Shown: positions 23,713 through 31,303 of the stretch, piece after piece | Layout of the letters: each line of letters begins with the position of its first letter | Position numbering within the stretch: the first letter of the stretch is position 1 | From: Methylocella silvestris | Lineage (GTDB): Bacteria; Pseudomonadota; Alphaproteobacteria; Rhizobiales; Beijerinckiaceae | Length of the DNA stretch: 64,000 nucleotides | Direction: 5' to 3' | Assembly (NCBI RefSeq): GCF_002891535.1 | Contig: NZ_PDZR01000005.1 | Location: 104,453-168,452, forward strand | The notes under the pieces: model-generated | What the model was told of the DNA's origin: nothing | Databases searched by the model: none | Seen by the model: the letters and a program-made list of their open reading frames with translations, nothing else | Position numbers and translations under genes: made by a program

Positions 23713-24285
23713 TCAGGCGGCGGTCTTTTCGCTGGCGGCCGCGGCGAGATAGACGTCGGTCGAGGGCGTCGCCGCATAGGCAAAGCCAAGCGCCGCCATG
23801 AAGGCCGCATGCACCTTGGCCGCCTCGATCCGCACGCCGTTGAATTCGAGATCGCGCGTCGCGCAGGCGTCGTGCACGACCGTGACCTTATAGCCGAAGT
23901 CGTTTGCGGCGCGCGTGACGGCGTCGACGCACATATGGCTCATCGCGCCGACAATGACGATTTCTTCGACGCCAGCGCGCTCAAGCGCCGCCTTGAGGCC
24001 GGTCTCCCGGAAGGAATTAATGTGGTTCTTGACGATGACCGTCTCGCCCAGCTCATTCAACACGCTCTCATGAATCTGCGCCCCCGCCGACCCCGGCTCG
24101 AAAAAGGGCGCGCCGGCGCTCGCGAATTCATGGCGGATATGGATGACGAGATCGCCCGCAGCTCTGGCGGCGGCGAGCACGCGCGCAGCGTTGCCGGCGG
24201 CCGCCTCAATCCCGACCAGGGGAAATTTGCCATCGGGAAAATAATCATTCTGAAGATCGACGACGATCAGCGCGCGCCTGGCCAT
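23713..24285 (-). CDS. Cysteine hydrolase, isochorismatase family
   Basis: 190 residues from the ATG at 24285. The fold and catalytic set are clear: Asp in ALIVVDLQNDYF, Lys in VIVKNHINSF and the nucleophile Cys in VGAMSHMCVDAVTRAANDFGYKVTVVHDACATRDLEF. Members hydrolyse amides or ester-like bonds (nicotinamide, isochorismate, carbamates). The substrate is not predictable. It is divergent from a GlxA-type regulator gene 114 bases away, a pairing seen widely, so regulation by that protein is likely. Confidence 0.88.
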   Translation of the reverse strand: MARRALIVVDLQNDYFPDGKFPLVGIEAAAGNAARVLAAARAAGDLVIHIRHEFASAGAPFFEPGSAGAQIHESVLNELGETVIVKNHINSFRETGLKAALERAGVEEIVIVGAMSHMCVDAVTRAANDFGYKVTVVHDACATRDLEFNGVRIEAAKVHAAFMAALGFAYAATPSTDVYLAAAASEKTAA

Positions 24286-24399
24286 TTCAGTCTCTCCTGT
24301 TTGGTTGCCGGAAGCTCTCGCCTTCCTGTGGCGTTGATACAGGGGCCGGCCTATGCTGCCGATTGGCGGAACCGACATAGTCCGAGGCGAAACTGACAG

Positions 24400-25380
24400 A
24401 TGGCCGGCGCGCTGATCGAGATCGGCCTTTTGCTTTATCCCGGCGCGCAGCTTGCCGCGGTGCATGGCCTGACCGACCTCTTTGAAGTCGCCAATCGGCT
24501 GGCGCGGGAGCGCAATTCTACCTGCGTCCTGCGGGTCAGCCACTGGCGGCTGGAGGAGCCCGCCGGGAGCGCCGCGCGCGTTTTCGATACAAACCCGGAT
24601 GCGCCGGGCGCGCCAGCGATCCTCATCGCGCCGCCGAGCCTTGGCGAATTGCAATCGCGCGAAGCGATGGCGCCGCTCGCCCTCTGGCTCAAGGCGCAGC
24701 ATGCGGCCGGAGCGACGCTCGGCTCGGTCTGCGCCGGCGCCTTCCTCATCGCCGAGACGGGACTGCTCGCCGGGCGCGCGGCGACGACGCATTGGGTCTA
24801 CGCCGAGACGCTGCAGCAGCGCTATCCGCAGATCATCGTCGATACGGACAAGCTCATCATCGACGACGGCGACATCATCACGGCGGGCGGCCTCATGGCC
24901 TGGACCGACCTCGGGCTGAAGCTGATCGACCGCCTGCTCGGTCCGACGATCATGGCGGAAACGGCGCGTTTTCTTCTGGTCGATCCGCCCGGACGCGAAC
25001 AGCGCTTTTACAGCCATTTCGCGCCAAAACTGCGCCATGGCGACGAAGCCATCTTGAAGGTGCAGCATTGGCTGCAGGCGCAGGGCGCGCGCGAGACAAG
25101 CCTGCCCGCCATGGCCGCCCGGGCGGGGCTCGAGCAGCGCACCTTCTTGCGCCGCTTCAGCAAAGCGACAGGGCTGCGGCCCGTCGAATACTGCCAGCAT
25201 TTGCGCGTCGGCAAGGCGCGCGAAATGCTTGAGTTTACGGGCCGCTCCGTCGAGGAGATCGCTTTTGCGGTGGGCTATGCCGACCCCGGCGCCTTCCGCA
25301 AGGTGTTTGTGAAAGTGGTGGGACTTTCACCCGGACACTATCGGACGCGTTTCAGCGCGGCGCGACCAGCGAACCGTTGA
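24400..25380 (+). CDS. GlxA-type AraC family transcriptional regulator
   Basis: 326 residues. Residues 1-180 form a DJ-1/PfpI-like (class I glutamine amidotransferase) sensor domain with an elbow Cys (GSVCAGAFLIAETGLLAGRAATTHW). The C-terminal 100 residues are an AraC helix-turn-helix pair (SLPAMAARAGLEQRTFLRRFSKATGLRPVEYCQHLRVGKAREML, SVEEIAFAVGYADPGAFRKVF). It is divergent from the cysteine hydrolase gene, its likely target, and its stop overlaps the upstream end of the frame leading into the DUF302 gene. Confidence 0.92.
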   Translation: MAGALIEIGLLLYPGAQLAAVHGLTDLFEVANRLARERNSTCVLRVSHWRLEEPAGSAARVFDTNPDAPGAPAILIAPPSLGELQSREAMAPLALWLKAQHAAGATLGSVCAGAFLIAETGLLAGRAATTHWVYAETLQQRYPQIIVDTDKLIIDDGDIITAGGLMAWTDLGLKLIDRLLGPTIMAETARFLLVDPPGREQRFYSHFAPKLRHGDEAILKVQHWLQAQGARETSLPAMAARAGLEQRTFLRRFSKATGLRPVEYCQHLRVGKAREMLEFTGRSVEEIAFAVGYADPGAFRKVFVKVVGLSPGHYRTRFSAARPANR

Positions 25381-25466
25381 CTTCATCGGTCAAGCCGATC
25401 AGATCGGAATCGCCGGCCGCCTATGCCGCCGCGGGACGTCGACTCAAGAAAACCGGGGAGACCGCC

Positions 25467-25958
25467 ATGCCGGAGCCTGCGACGACGTCTGCGGTGATCG
25501 CAATCGATCATATCACGATCCGGTCAACACAATCCTTTGACGAGGTTCGCCGCAAATTGGAGGCGAGCGTCCCGCAGCTTGATCCGGGAATCGTGGCGTC
25601 GTTGAGCGAAGGCGACCAGATCCGCGCCAAGGACTATGGGGAGCATGGCCCAAAGCTCTCGATCTTCGCGCAGCGCAATCATGGCGCGCTGCTGCAGATT
25701 GCAGGCAAGCGCCGCAACGCGCTCCAATATGAAATCGGCAATCCGCTGACCGCCTCGACGATGACCCGTCATCGGCTCGCCGCTGCGCTCTATGCGCCGT
25801 TGCGCGTCGTTCTCTATGAGGACGAACAGGGCCGCGGCGTCTTTGAATATGACAGGCCGTCCTCGTTCTTCAGCCAATTCGGCGACGAACGCGTCGCCGG
25901 CGTTGGACGCGATCTCGACAAAGAGCTGGAAGCCGCCCTGCTCGGCGCCGCCGGCTAG
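25467..25958 (+). CDS. DUF302 domain-containing protein
   Basis: 163 residues from the ATG at 25467, which is preceded by GGGGAGACC; the same frame is open from 25377, four bases inside the GlxA gene, but the extra 30 residues look non-conserved. The fold matches DUF302: TIRSTQSFDEVRRKLEASV, FAQRNHGALLQIAGKRRNALQYEIGNPLTASTMTRHRLAAALYAPLRVVLYEDE, FEYDRPSSFFSQFGDERV. Family function is unclear, possibly small-molecule or heme binding. The stop overlaps the ybbA stop region by four bases (convergent). Confidence 0.85.
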   Translation: MPEPATTSAVIAIDHITIRSTQSFDEVRRKLEASVPQLDPGIVASLSEGDQIRAKDYGEHGPKLSIFAQRNHGALLQIAGKRRNALQYEIGNPLTASTMTRHRLAAALYAPLRVVLYEDEQGRGVFEYDRPSSFFSQFGDERVAGVGRDLDKELEAALLGAAG

Positions 25959-26662
25959 GAAACAGCCTGCGCCGCCTCAGTACCCCGCGCGCCAGACACT
26001 ATCCGCCCGGACTCGAAGGCGATCGTGCGGTCGCATCGCGCGGCGAGGCCAAGATCATGCGTGACGAGAACCAGCGTCGCGCCGCGGTCCCGCCGTAGCG
26101 CGAAAATGAGGTCGATGATGCTTTCGCCCGTGGCCGCATCGAGATTGCCGGTCGGCTCGTCGGCGAGCAGGATCGAGGGACACGGCGCCAGCGCCCGCGC
26201 CAGCGCGACGCGCTGCTGCTCGCCGCCCGACAATTGCGCCGGATAATGCGCGACCCTATCTTTGAGGCCGACCGCCAAAAGCTCATCGGCGGCGCGGGCG
26301 AAGGCGTTTGGCGCGCCGGCGAGCTCCAGCGGGATGGCGACATTTTCCAGCGCGGTCATGGTCGGGATCAGATGGAACGATTGAAACACGATGCCGATCT
26401 TGGCGCCGCGAAACCGCGCCAGAGCATCCTCGCCAAGGGCGTCGAGGCTTTCGCCAGCGATGGTGATCGAGCCGGAATCCGGCCGCTCCAAGCCGGCCAG
26501 CGCCATCAGCAAGGTCGATTTGCCGGAGCCCGAAGGGCCGACGAGGCCGACGCTCTCACCCCGCGCGATCGAGAGCGAAACGCCCTTCAGAATGTGAACG
26601 CGCGCCGCGCCGCGCCCGAGGCTCAGATGTATATTTTGCAATTTAATCGCGGGCTCAGACAT
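25955..26662 (-). CDS. ybbA: ABC transporter ATP-binding protein YbbA
   Basis: 235 residues from the ATG at 26662. Walker A GPSGSGKST, Q-loop VFQSFHLIPTMTALENVAIPLELAG, signature LSGGEQQRVALARAL, Walker B ILLADEPTGNLD and switch VTHD are all present, with the MacB/LolD-type spacing. It should energise the YbbP permease encoded at 19637-22258. It is divergent from the tesA-type gene, whose apparent TTG start shares base 26662 with this ATG. Confidence 0.93.
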   Translation of the reverse strand: MSEPAIKLQNIHLSLGRGAARVHILKGVSLSIARGESVGLVGPSGSGKSTLLMALAGLERPDSGSITIAGESLDALGEDALARFRGAKIGIVFQSFHLIPTMTALENVAIPLELAGAPNAFARAADELLAVGLKDRVAHYPAQLSGGEQQRVALARALAPCPSILLADEPTGNLDAATGESIIDLIFALRRDRGATLVLVTHDLGLAARCDRTIAFESGRIVSGARGTEAAQAVS

Positions 26663-27429
26663 TGACGATATCCAGGGAGTCGGCCGCCCTCGGCAGCGAT
26701 GCGCAAAGGGCGGCAGGTTATTCGAGATATGGCGGGCGCCGGGCCTTTCTCCAAGGTCTGGCTTTCGCCTGCGCGGCGTTGAGCGCGTCGGCCGGGTTCG
26801 CGCTCGAGACGGGCATAGCGCCGAAAGAAGAGATGAAAGAGACAAAATTGCTCGCGCTCGGCGACAGCCTTACTGCGGGCTATCTGCTGCCGGCGAGCGC
26901 AGCCTTTCCCGCCGTGCTCGAAAAGGCGCTGCGCAAAGAGGGCTACCGGGTCAGCATCGTCAACGCCGGCGTTTCCGGCGACACCGCCTCGGGCGGCCTC
27001 GCCCGACTCGACTGGTCTCTCGGAGACGGCGCCGACGGCGCGATCGTCGAACTTGGCGCGAACGACATGCTGCGCGGGATCGACCCAACCATTACCAAAA
27101 CGGCGATCGAGGCGATCCTCGTAAAGCTCAAGGCGAAGAACGTCAGGACGCTGCTCGCCGGCATGCTGGCGAGCGCCAATCTCGACGCGGCGTTTCGTGA
27201 AAATTTCAATGCGATCTATCCCGCCCTCGCCAAGAAATATGACGCCATTCTATATCCGTTTTTCCTAGAGGGGGTCGCGCCGCGGCCCGAGTTGAAGCTC
27301 GCTGACGGAATGCACCCCAATGCAATTGGCGTTGATGAGATCGTGCGCAATATTCTGCCGAGCGTTCGCGCTTTGTTGGTCGAGCTCGGCCAGCCCGCGC
27401 CTTCTGGGGACAAGCCGGGTCCGGGGTGA
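26662..27429 (+). CDS. tesA: Arylesterase / SGNH lipase (TesA family), exported
   Basis: 255 residues if translated from TTG at 26662. That start is needed to include the export signal GRRAFLQGLAFACAALSASAGFALE, which has a twin-Arg-like pair; an ATG at 26833 would yield a cytosolic enzyme without it. SGNH blocks are complete: LALGDSLTAGY (Ser), NAGVSGDTASGG (Gly), VELGANDMLRG (Asn) and LADGMHPNAIG (Asp and His). E. coli TesA is a periplasmic thioesterase/lysophospholipase I encoded opposite ybbAP, the same neighbourhood as here. An in-frame stop at 26644 excludes any start further upstream. Confidence 0.87.
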   Translation: MTISRESAALGSDAQRAAGYSRYGGRRAFLQGLAFACAALSASAGFALETGIAPKEEMKETKLLALGDSLTAGYLLPASAAFPAVLEKALRKEGYRVSIVNAGVSGDTASGGLARLDWSLGDGADGAIVELGANDMLRGIDPTITKTAIEAILVKLKAKNVRTLLAGMLASANLDAAFRENFNAIYPALAKKYDAILYPFFLEGVAPRPELKLADGMHPNAIGVDEIVRNILPSVRALLVELGQPAPSGDKPGPG

Positions 27430-27546
27430 GTTTTTTCGCGCCCGCAGCATAAGGCGCATTTCCGGCGCAAGAGAGATTTGCTAGACAATGGCTGTTCGGC
27501 GTTTCGCCGCGCGATTCGGCTCTTTTCTTCCAACACGGGAGGAACC

Positions 27547-28080
27547 ATGCCTCGCCTCTTCACCGGAATCGAAATTCCGCCGGAAGTCGCGACCGATCTG
27601 GCCCTGATGCGCGGCGGCATTTATGGCGCGCGCTGGATCGACGTCGAAAACTACCACATCACGCTGCGCTTCATCGGCGATATCGACGAGTCGTCCGCCG
27701 ATGACGTGCATACGGCGCTGGAGCAGATCCGCCGAAAACCCTTCGAGGTGACGCTCGAGGCGCTCGGCTCCTTTGGCGGCGACAAGCCTCGCGCGATCGT
27801 CGCCAAGGCAAAGCCCGCGGCCCCGCTCGTCGAATTGCAGGCGCAACAGGAGCGGTTGTTGCGTCGGATCGGCATCGCGCCGGAGCCGCGCAAATTCACG
27901 CCGCATGTCACGCTCGCGCGGCTCCGGGCGGCCTCATCCATGGCGGTCGCCGATTATCTGTCGACGCGCGGGTTTTTCTTCTCGCGCCGCTTCGAGGCCA
28001 GCCGCTTCGTGCTGTTCTCCTCGCGCGCCTCGACGGGCGGCGGGCCCTATGTCGTGGAGGCGGCCTACCCGCTGGGATAG
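27547..28080 (+). CDS. thpR: RNA 2',3'-cyclic phosphodiesterase
   Basis: 177 residues from the ATG at 27547, preceded by GGGAGGAACC. It is a 2H phosphoesterase with both HxT motifs, NYHITLRFIG and FTPHVTLARL, and the RLFTGIEIPPE N-terminus. The enzyme opens 2',3'-cyclic phosphates on RNA ends and has RNA ligase activity in vitro in E. coli. The gene stands alone after tesA. Confidence 0.92.
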   Translation: MPRLFTGIEIPPEVATDLALMRGGIYGARWIDVENYHITLRFIGDIDESSADDVHTALEQIRRKPFEVTLEALGSFGGDKPRAIVAKAKPAAPLVELQAQQERLLRRIGIAPEPRKFTPHVTLARLRAASSMAVADYLSTRGFFFSRRFEASRFVLFSSRASTGGGPYVVEAAYPLG

Positions 28081-28552
28081 CGCAATCCTGCGGGCGCCCG
28101 CGCGCCAGCGGATAGATCCAACGCTCGGCGCCGCTGGCGCCGGCCGCCATGATCGCTACGTCGCATGGCCACGCTGCTCCAACGCCGTGGCCGCTTTCGC
28201 ATGGTTGCGCCCAAGCGCACCGCCGCGTTCCTCGCTGATTTCGCCGCTCTTTGTCTCAATGATGCAGGTTGATCTCGATGATGGGGGTTGAGGCGTCACT
28301 CCTTTGTGATGGTGGTTGCCTTAATTGATGTGACAGGCCGTCATCGTAATTTGGTGAAAATTTATTTCAGATCAAACTTTATTGAAATATGAACTAAATA
28401 TAGATTTAGCATAAATCAGATATTAACCTGTAATAAACTTAGACTGAACTTAATATAAACTTGACCTACTTCGCATTACGCGATAAATTTTGTACTTGGG
28501 TGCCTCAAGTCAAGAGGCCTGACCATTCTTATTCTCGACATTGGAGGCTTCG
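28081..28552. other. AT-rich intergenic region upstream of the phasin gene
   Basis: About 470 bases without a gene. From roughly 28310 to 28500 the base composition drops sharply to AT-rich, unlike the rest of the window. This stretch holds the phasin promoter and the phased repeats listed separately. The first 200 bases are GC-rich and featureless. Confidence 0.6.
28435..28489 (+). promoter_or_regulatory. Phasin promoter with three 11-bp-phased repeats
   Basis: The heptamer RAACTTR occurs at 28435 (AAACTTA), 28446 (GAACTTA) and 28457 (AAACTTG), exactly 11 bases apart, so all three lie on one helical face. The third overlaps a sigma-70-like -35 box TTGACC at 28461-28466, followed after 17 bases by TAAATT at 28484-28489. 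The phasin ATG is about 64 bases further. The arrangement suggests a cooperative regulator next to or over the promoter. Confidence 0.6.
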
Positions 28553-28963
28553 ATGGCTAATAACTCGCCGGAGTTTCAAGAGTTTAGCAAAGCGCAACTC
28601 GAGGCCGCGACCACCTCGTCGTCCGCCTTTGTCAAAAACTTGAAGACCATTTCTGAAGAAGCGACAGCTTATTCCACGCAATCAATCGCAAAGGTCTCGA
28701 CCTTGATCGAAGAGCTGCGCAGCGCAAAGTCTTTCGAGAGCGCTATGCATATCCAGTCCGAATATACCAAGACATTTTTCGTAGACTTCATTGCATATCT
28801 GACGAAAGTCGGCGAACTCTATTCCAACCTCTCCAAAGAAGCTCTCAAGCCGATCGAGGCCGCGGTCGCCAAGGCTCAAATAGGCAGGGACAAGCAACCC
28901 GTTCAGGTCGTCGCCGAGGTTCAAACCAGCAAAGACAAACAACTTGAACCGGCAGTCCATTAA
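28553..28963 (+). CDS. Phasin family protein
   Basis: 136 residues from the ATG at 28553, with GGAG ten bases upstream; a TTG at 28541 is also in frame. The protein is a helical phasin: FQEFSKAQLEAATTSSSAFVKNLKTISEEATAYSTQSIAKVSTLIEELRSAKSFESAMHIQSEYTKTFFVDFIAYLTKVGELYSNLSKEALKPIEAA, broken by amphipathic repeats and a Lys/Gln/Val-rich tail. Phasins coat polyhydroxyalkanoate granules. No PHA synthase of the classical kind is in the window, but the DUF3141 protein at 36669-38993 has a PhaC-like active site. Confidence 0.88.
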   Translation: MANNSPEFQEFSKAQLEAATTSSSAFVKNLKTISEEATAYSTQSIAKVSTLIEELRSAKSFESAMHIQSEYTKTFFVDFIAYLTKVGELYSNLSKEALKPIEAAVAKAQIGRDKQPVQVVAEVQTSKDKQLEPAVH

Positions 28964-29014
28964 AGGTTTAGAGCGACAAAACAGGCAGTATGCTGTGTCG
29001 TGCTGCGCATGCGT

Positions 29015-29034
29015 GGGATCTCCGCGGAGATCCC
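29015..29034. repeat. Perfect 20-base palindrome
   Basis: GGGATCTCCGCGGAGATCCC reads the same on both strands. It lies in the 297-base spacer between the phasin stop and the LysR stop, so it could act as a shared terminator or protein site. No T-run follows, and no other copy was noticed in the window. Confidence 0.5.
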
Positions 29035-29260
29035 GCCACGATTTCATCGAAAGCGCGATTGCCGCGGGCAAATACGCTGAGAGTCGTCATCTCGCTCGGA
29101 TCGCGCAGCTTGTCACGAGTATCCCGGCCCGAGCCGGGATGCTGAAGCGGTCACTCGTTCAGGCTTCAGCGACCGACCGCGCGGGCATCCGCCGCTTTGA
29201 TTCCGGCGCGCCGACGCCGAAGGCTCGGCAACTCAGATCGCCGCCCCGCATCCTCCAGCG

Positions 29261-30169
29261 TCACACGGCGGCGCTCCGAACCGTGTCGATAAGGGCGCGC
29301 ACGGCCGACGCCATTTGGCGCTGGCTGGAATAACAGAGGAAGTATCCCGGAAAGTCGGCGCACCACGGGTCGAAAAGGGAGATCAAGGCGCCGGAGCCGA
29401 CATGCTCCCTGACGACGTCCTCCACTGCGAAGGCGATTCCCGCGGCCTGCAGAGCGGCGGCAACGGCCAGGTTCTTGTCATTGACGATCAATGGCCCATC
29501 GACCGCCACCTCGAACCAAGCGCCATTTTCGAAAAATTCCCACGCATAAGGCGTCGCCCGGCCCGGCCAGCGCCAGCGGACGCATCGATGCTGGAGCAGG
29601 TCGCGAGGGTGCTCCGGCTTGCCGTGGCGCTCAAGATAGGCCGGGGAGGCGACCGCAATCTGGCGTAGAGCGGGGCCAAGCTGCACGGCGATCATATCGC
29701 GCTCGATCACTTCCCCGATCCGGATGGCGATATCATAGCGGCCGGCGACCACGTCCTCGACAGCGTCGTCGAGAGTGAGGTCGAGCACCACCTGGGGAAA
29801 GTCCTTTGCGAACCGGCCCAGTATCGGCTCCAGATATCGTTCTCCCGCCAAACGGAAAGAATGGACGCGAACGAGGCCGGTCGGCCGCTCGCCCGAGCAG
29901 CGCGTCTGGACGAGCGCGTCGCCCAACTCGGTCACAGCAGGCCGGACGCGACTGAGCAGGATCTCCCCCGCATCGGTCAGCGCGACGCTACGCGTCGTCC
30001 GGTTGAGCAATCTGGCGCCGACACGTTCCTCGAAGGCCCGCACCGTCTGGCTCAGGGCAGACGGCGACACCCCCAGCGCCTCGGCCGCGCGGCTGAAGCT
30101 GAGAAACTCGCCCACCGCTACGAAGGCCCGCAGCTGGTTGTAGTCGCTGCCCGAGAGAAGGGTATCCAT
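29261..30169 (-). CDS. LysR family transcriptional regulator
   Basis: 302 residues. The N-terminal winged helix is typical (YNQLRAFVAVGEFLSFSRAAEALGVSPSALSQTVRAFEERVGARLLNRTTRSVALTDAGEILL), followed by the LysR substrate-binding fold (LDLTLDDAVEDVVAGRYDIAIRIGEVIERDMIAVQLGP, HPRDLLQHRCVRWR). It is divergent from an SDR gene; the 106-base spacer contains short AT-rich dyads. In this LysR subfamily the divergent oxidoreductase is the usual target, so regulation of the SDR gene is the most likely role. The effector is unknown. Confidence 0.92.
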   Translation of the reverse strand: MDTLLSGSDYNQLRAFVAVGEFLSFSRAAEALGVSPSALSQTVRAFEERVGARLLNRTTRSVALTDAGEILLSRVRPAVTELGDALVQTRCSGERPTGLVRVHSFRLAGERYLEPILGRFAKDFPQVVLDLTLDDAVEDVVAGRYDIAIRIGEVIERDMIAVQLGPALRQIAVASPAYLERHGKPEHPRDLLQHRCVRWRWPGRATPYAWEFFENGAWFEVAVDGPLIVNDKNLAVAAALQAAGIAFAVEDVVREHVGSGALISLFDPWCADFPGYFLCYSSQRQMASAVRALIDTVRSAAV

Positions 30170-30275
30170 TCGTTTTGACTCTCAGTTTTTAGCTCAGCTT
30201 ATAACCGATATCAGAAACGGCGCTATTATGAACCAGCCCGTCTTCCTCCATATCTCTGACGGAAGGAGATCAAGC

Positions 30276-31103
30276 ATGAAGACATGGTTTATTACCGGCA
30301 TTTCGCGAGGGTTCGGCCTCGAGCTTGCCCGGGCGGCGCTCGAAAGGGGAGATCGCGTCATCGGCACCGTGCGGCAGGGGCGGCCGGATCTACCGTCGGA
30401 CGCCGGTCAGCTTCACGTCCTGACGCTCGATATGACGGACGGGCCAGCGATCCAGACGACTGTGGAAGAAGCGTTCACGCTGGCGGGGCGCATCGATGTG
30501 ATCGTGAACAATGCCGGCTACGGCCAGCTCGGCCCGCTCGAAATGGCGACCGACGCCGAAGTGGAGCGCCTCTTCGACGTCGATATCATCGGGCCTATCC
30601 GTCTGCTTCGGGCCGCCCTGCCCCATCTGCGGACGCAAAGATCCGGACACATCCTCAACATCACATCGATTGCGGGTCGGGCGCCTGGACCGGGCTCGGC
30701 GCTCTACGCGGCGGTCAAGTTCGCGCTCGAAGGGTTGTCCGCGTCGTTAGCTCAGGAGGCGGCGCCCTTTGGCGTCAAGGTGACGGCCGTAGCGCCTGGC
30801 GCGTTCCGAACCGATTTCCTGTCGACCCATTCCCTCCGGAAAAGCGAGCTGGACGGCGACGCCTACGCGCCGACCGTCGGTCGCGCCTTCGCGGCCTTCG
30901 ACGCGATGGCGGGGTCGCAAGCCGGCGACCCGGCGCGCGCCGCGCGGGCGATGATCGAGGTCGTCGATGCGGACTCCCCGCCGCTTCATCTTCTGCTTGG
31001 GTCCGACGCCCTCCGCCGCGCGCGGGAACAGATGGACGCCACGGCCAAAGATATGGATCGGTGGGAGAAACTGACGCGCAGCACCGACTTTCCCGCGAAG
31101 TGA
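30276..31103 (+). CDS. Short-chain dehydrogenase/reductase
   Basis: 275 residues from the ATG at 30276, preceded by GGAAGGAGATC; an upstream ATG at 30228 lacks such a site. Classical SDR features: TGISRGFG cofactor loop, VNNAGYGQLGP, catalytic Ser in NITSIAG and Tyr/Lys in YAAVKFALEGLS. The Arg in the glycine loop suggests NADP. The substrate is unknown. It is divergent from the LysR gene at 29261. Confidence 0.9.
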   Translation: MKTWFITGISRGFGLELARAALERGDRVIGTVRQGRPDLPSDAGQLHVLTLDMTDGPAIQTTVEEAFTLAGRIDVIVNNAGYGQLGPLEMATDAEVERLFDVDIIGPIRLLRAALPHLRTQRSGHILNITSIAGRAPGPGSALYAAVKFALEGLSASLAQEAAPFGVKVTAVAPGAFRTDFLSTHSLRKSELDGDAYAPTVGRAFAAFDAMAGSQAGDPARAARAMIEVVDADSPPLHLLLGSDALRRAREQMDATAKDMDRWEKLTRSTDFPAK

Positions 31104-31247
31104 GATCGACTCACGGCGATCGCCCGCAGTTCGGCGCGCGCCGGGACGGCGGCATTCCTGAGGCAACGCGAACCGTGGAAACGGTCGGTGCTTCCTCGCA
31201 ACCGGAGAGGTGCGGTCGGCGCGGCGCATCATACGCAGCGTGACGGC

Positions 31248-31276
31248 GCGTGCGCCCCACAAGGAGGGGCGCACGC
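31248..31276. terminator. Bidirectional hairpin between the SDR and P450 genes
   Basis: GCGTGCGCCCC (31248-31258) and GGGGCGCACGC (31266-31276) form a perfect 11-bp stem with an ACAAGGA loop. It lies between the convergent SDR (stop 31103) and P450 (stop 31304) genes. There is no T-run, but strength and position fit a terminator. Confidence 0.65.
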
Positions 31277-31303
31277 CCGGAGCGCCAAATGTTTCCCGAG
31301 GGC

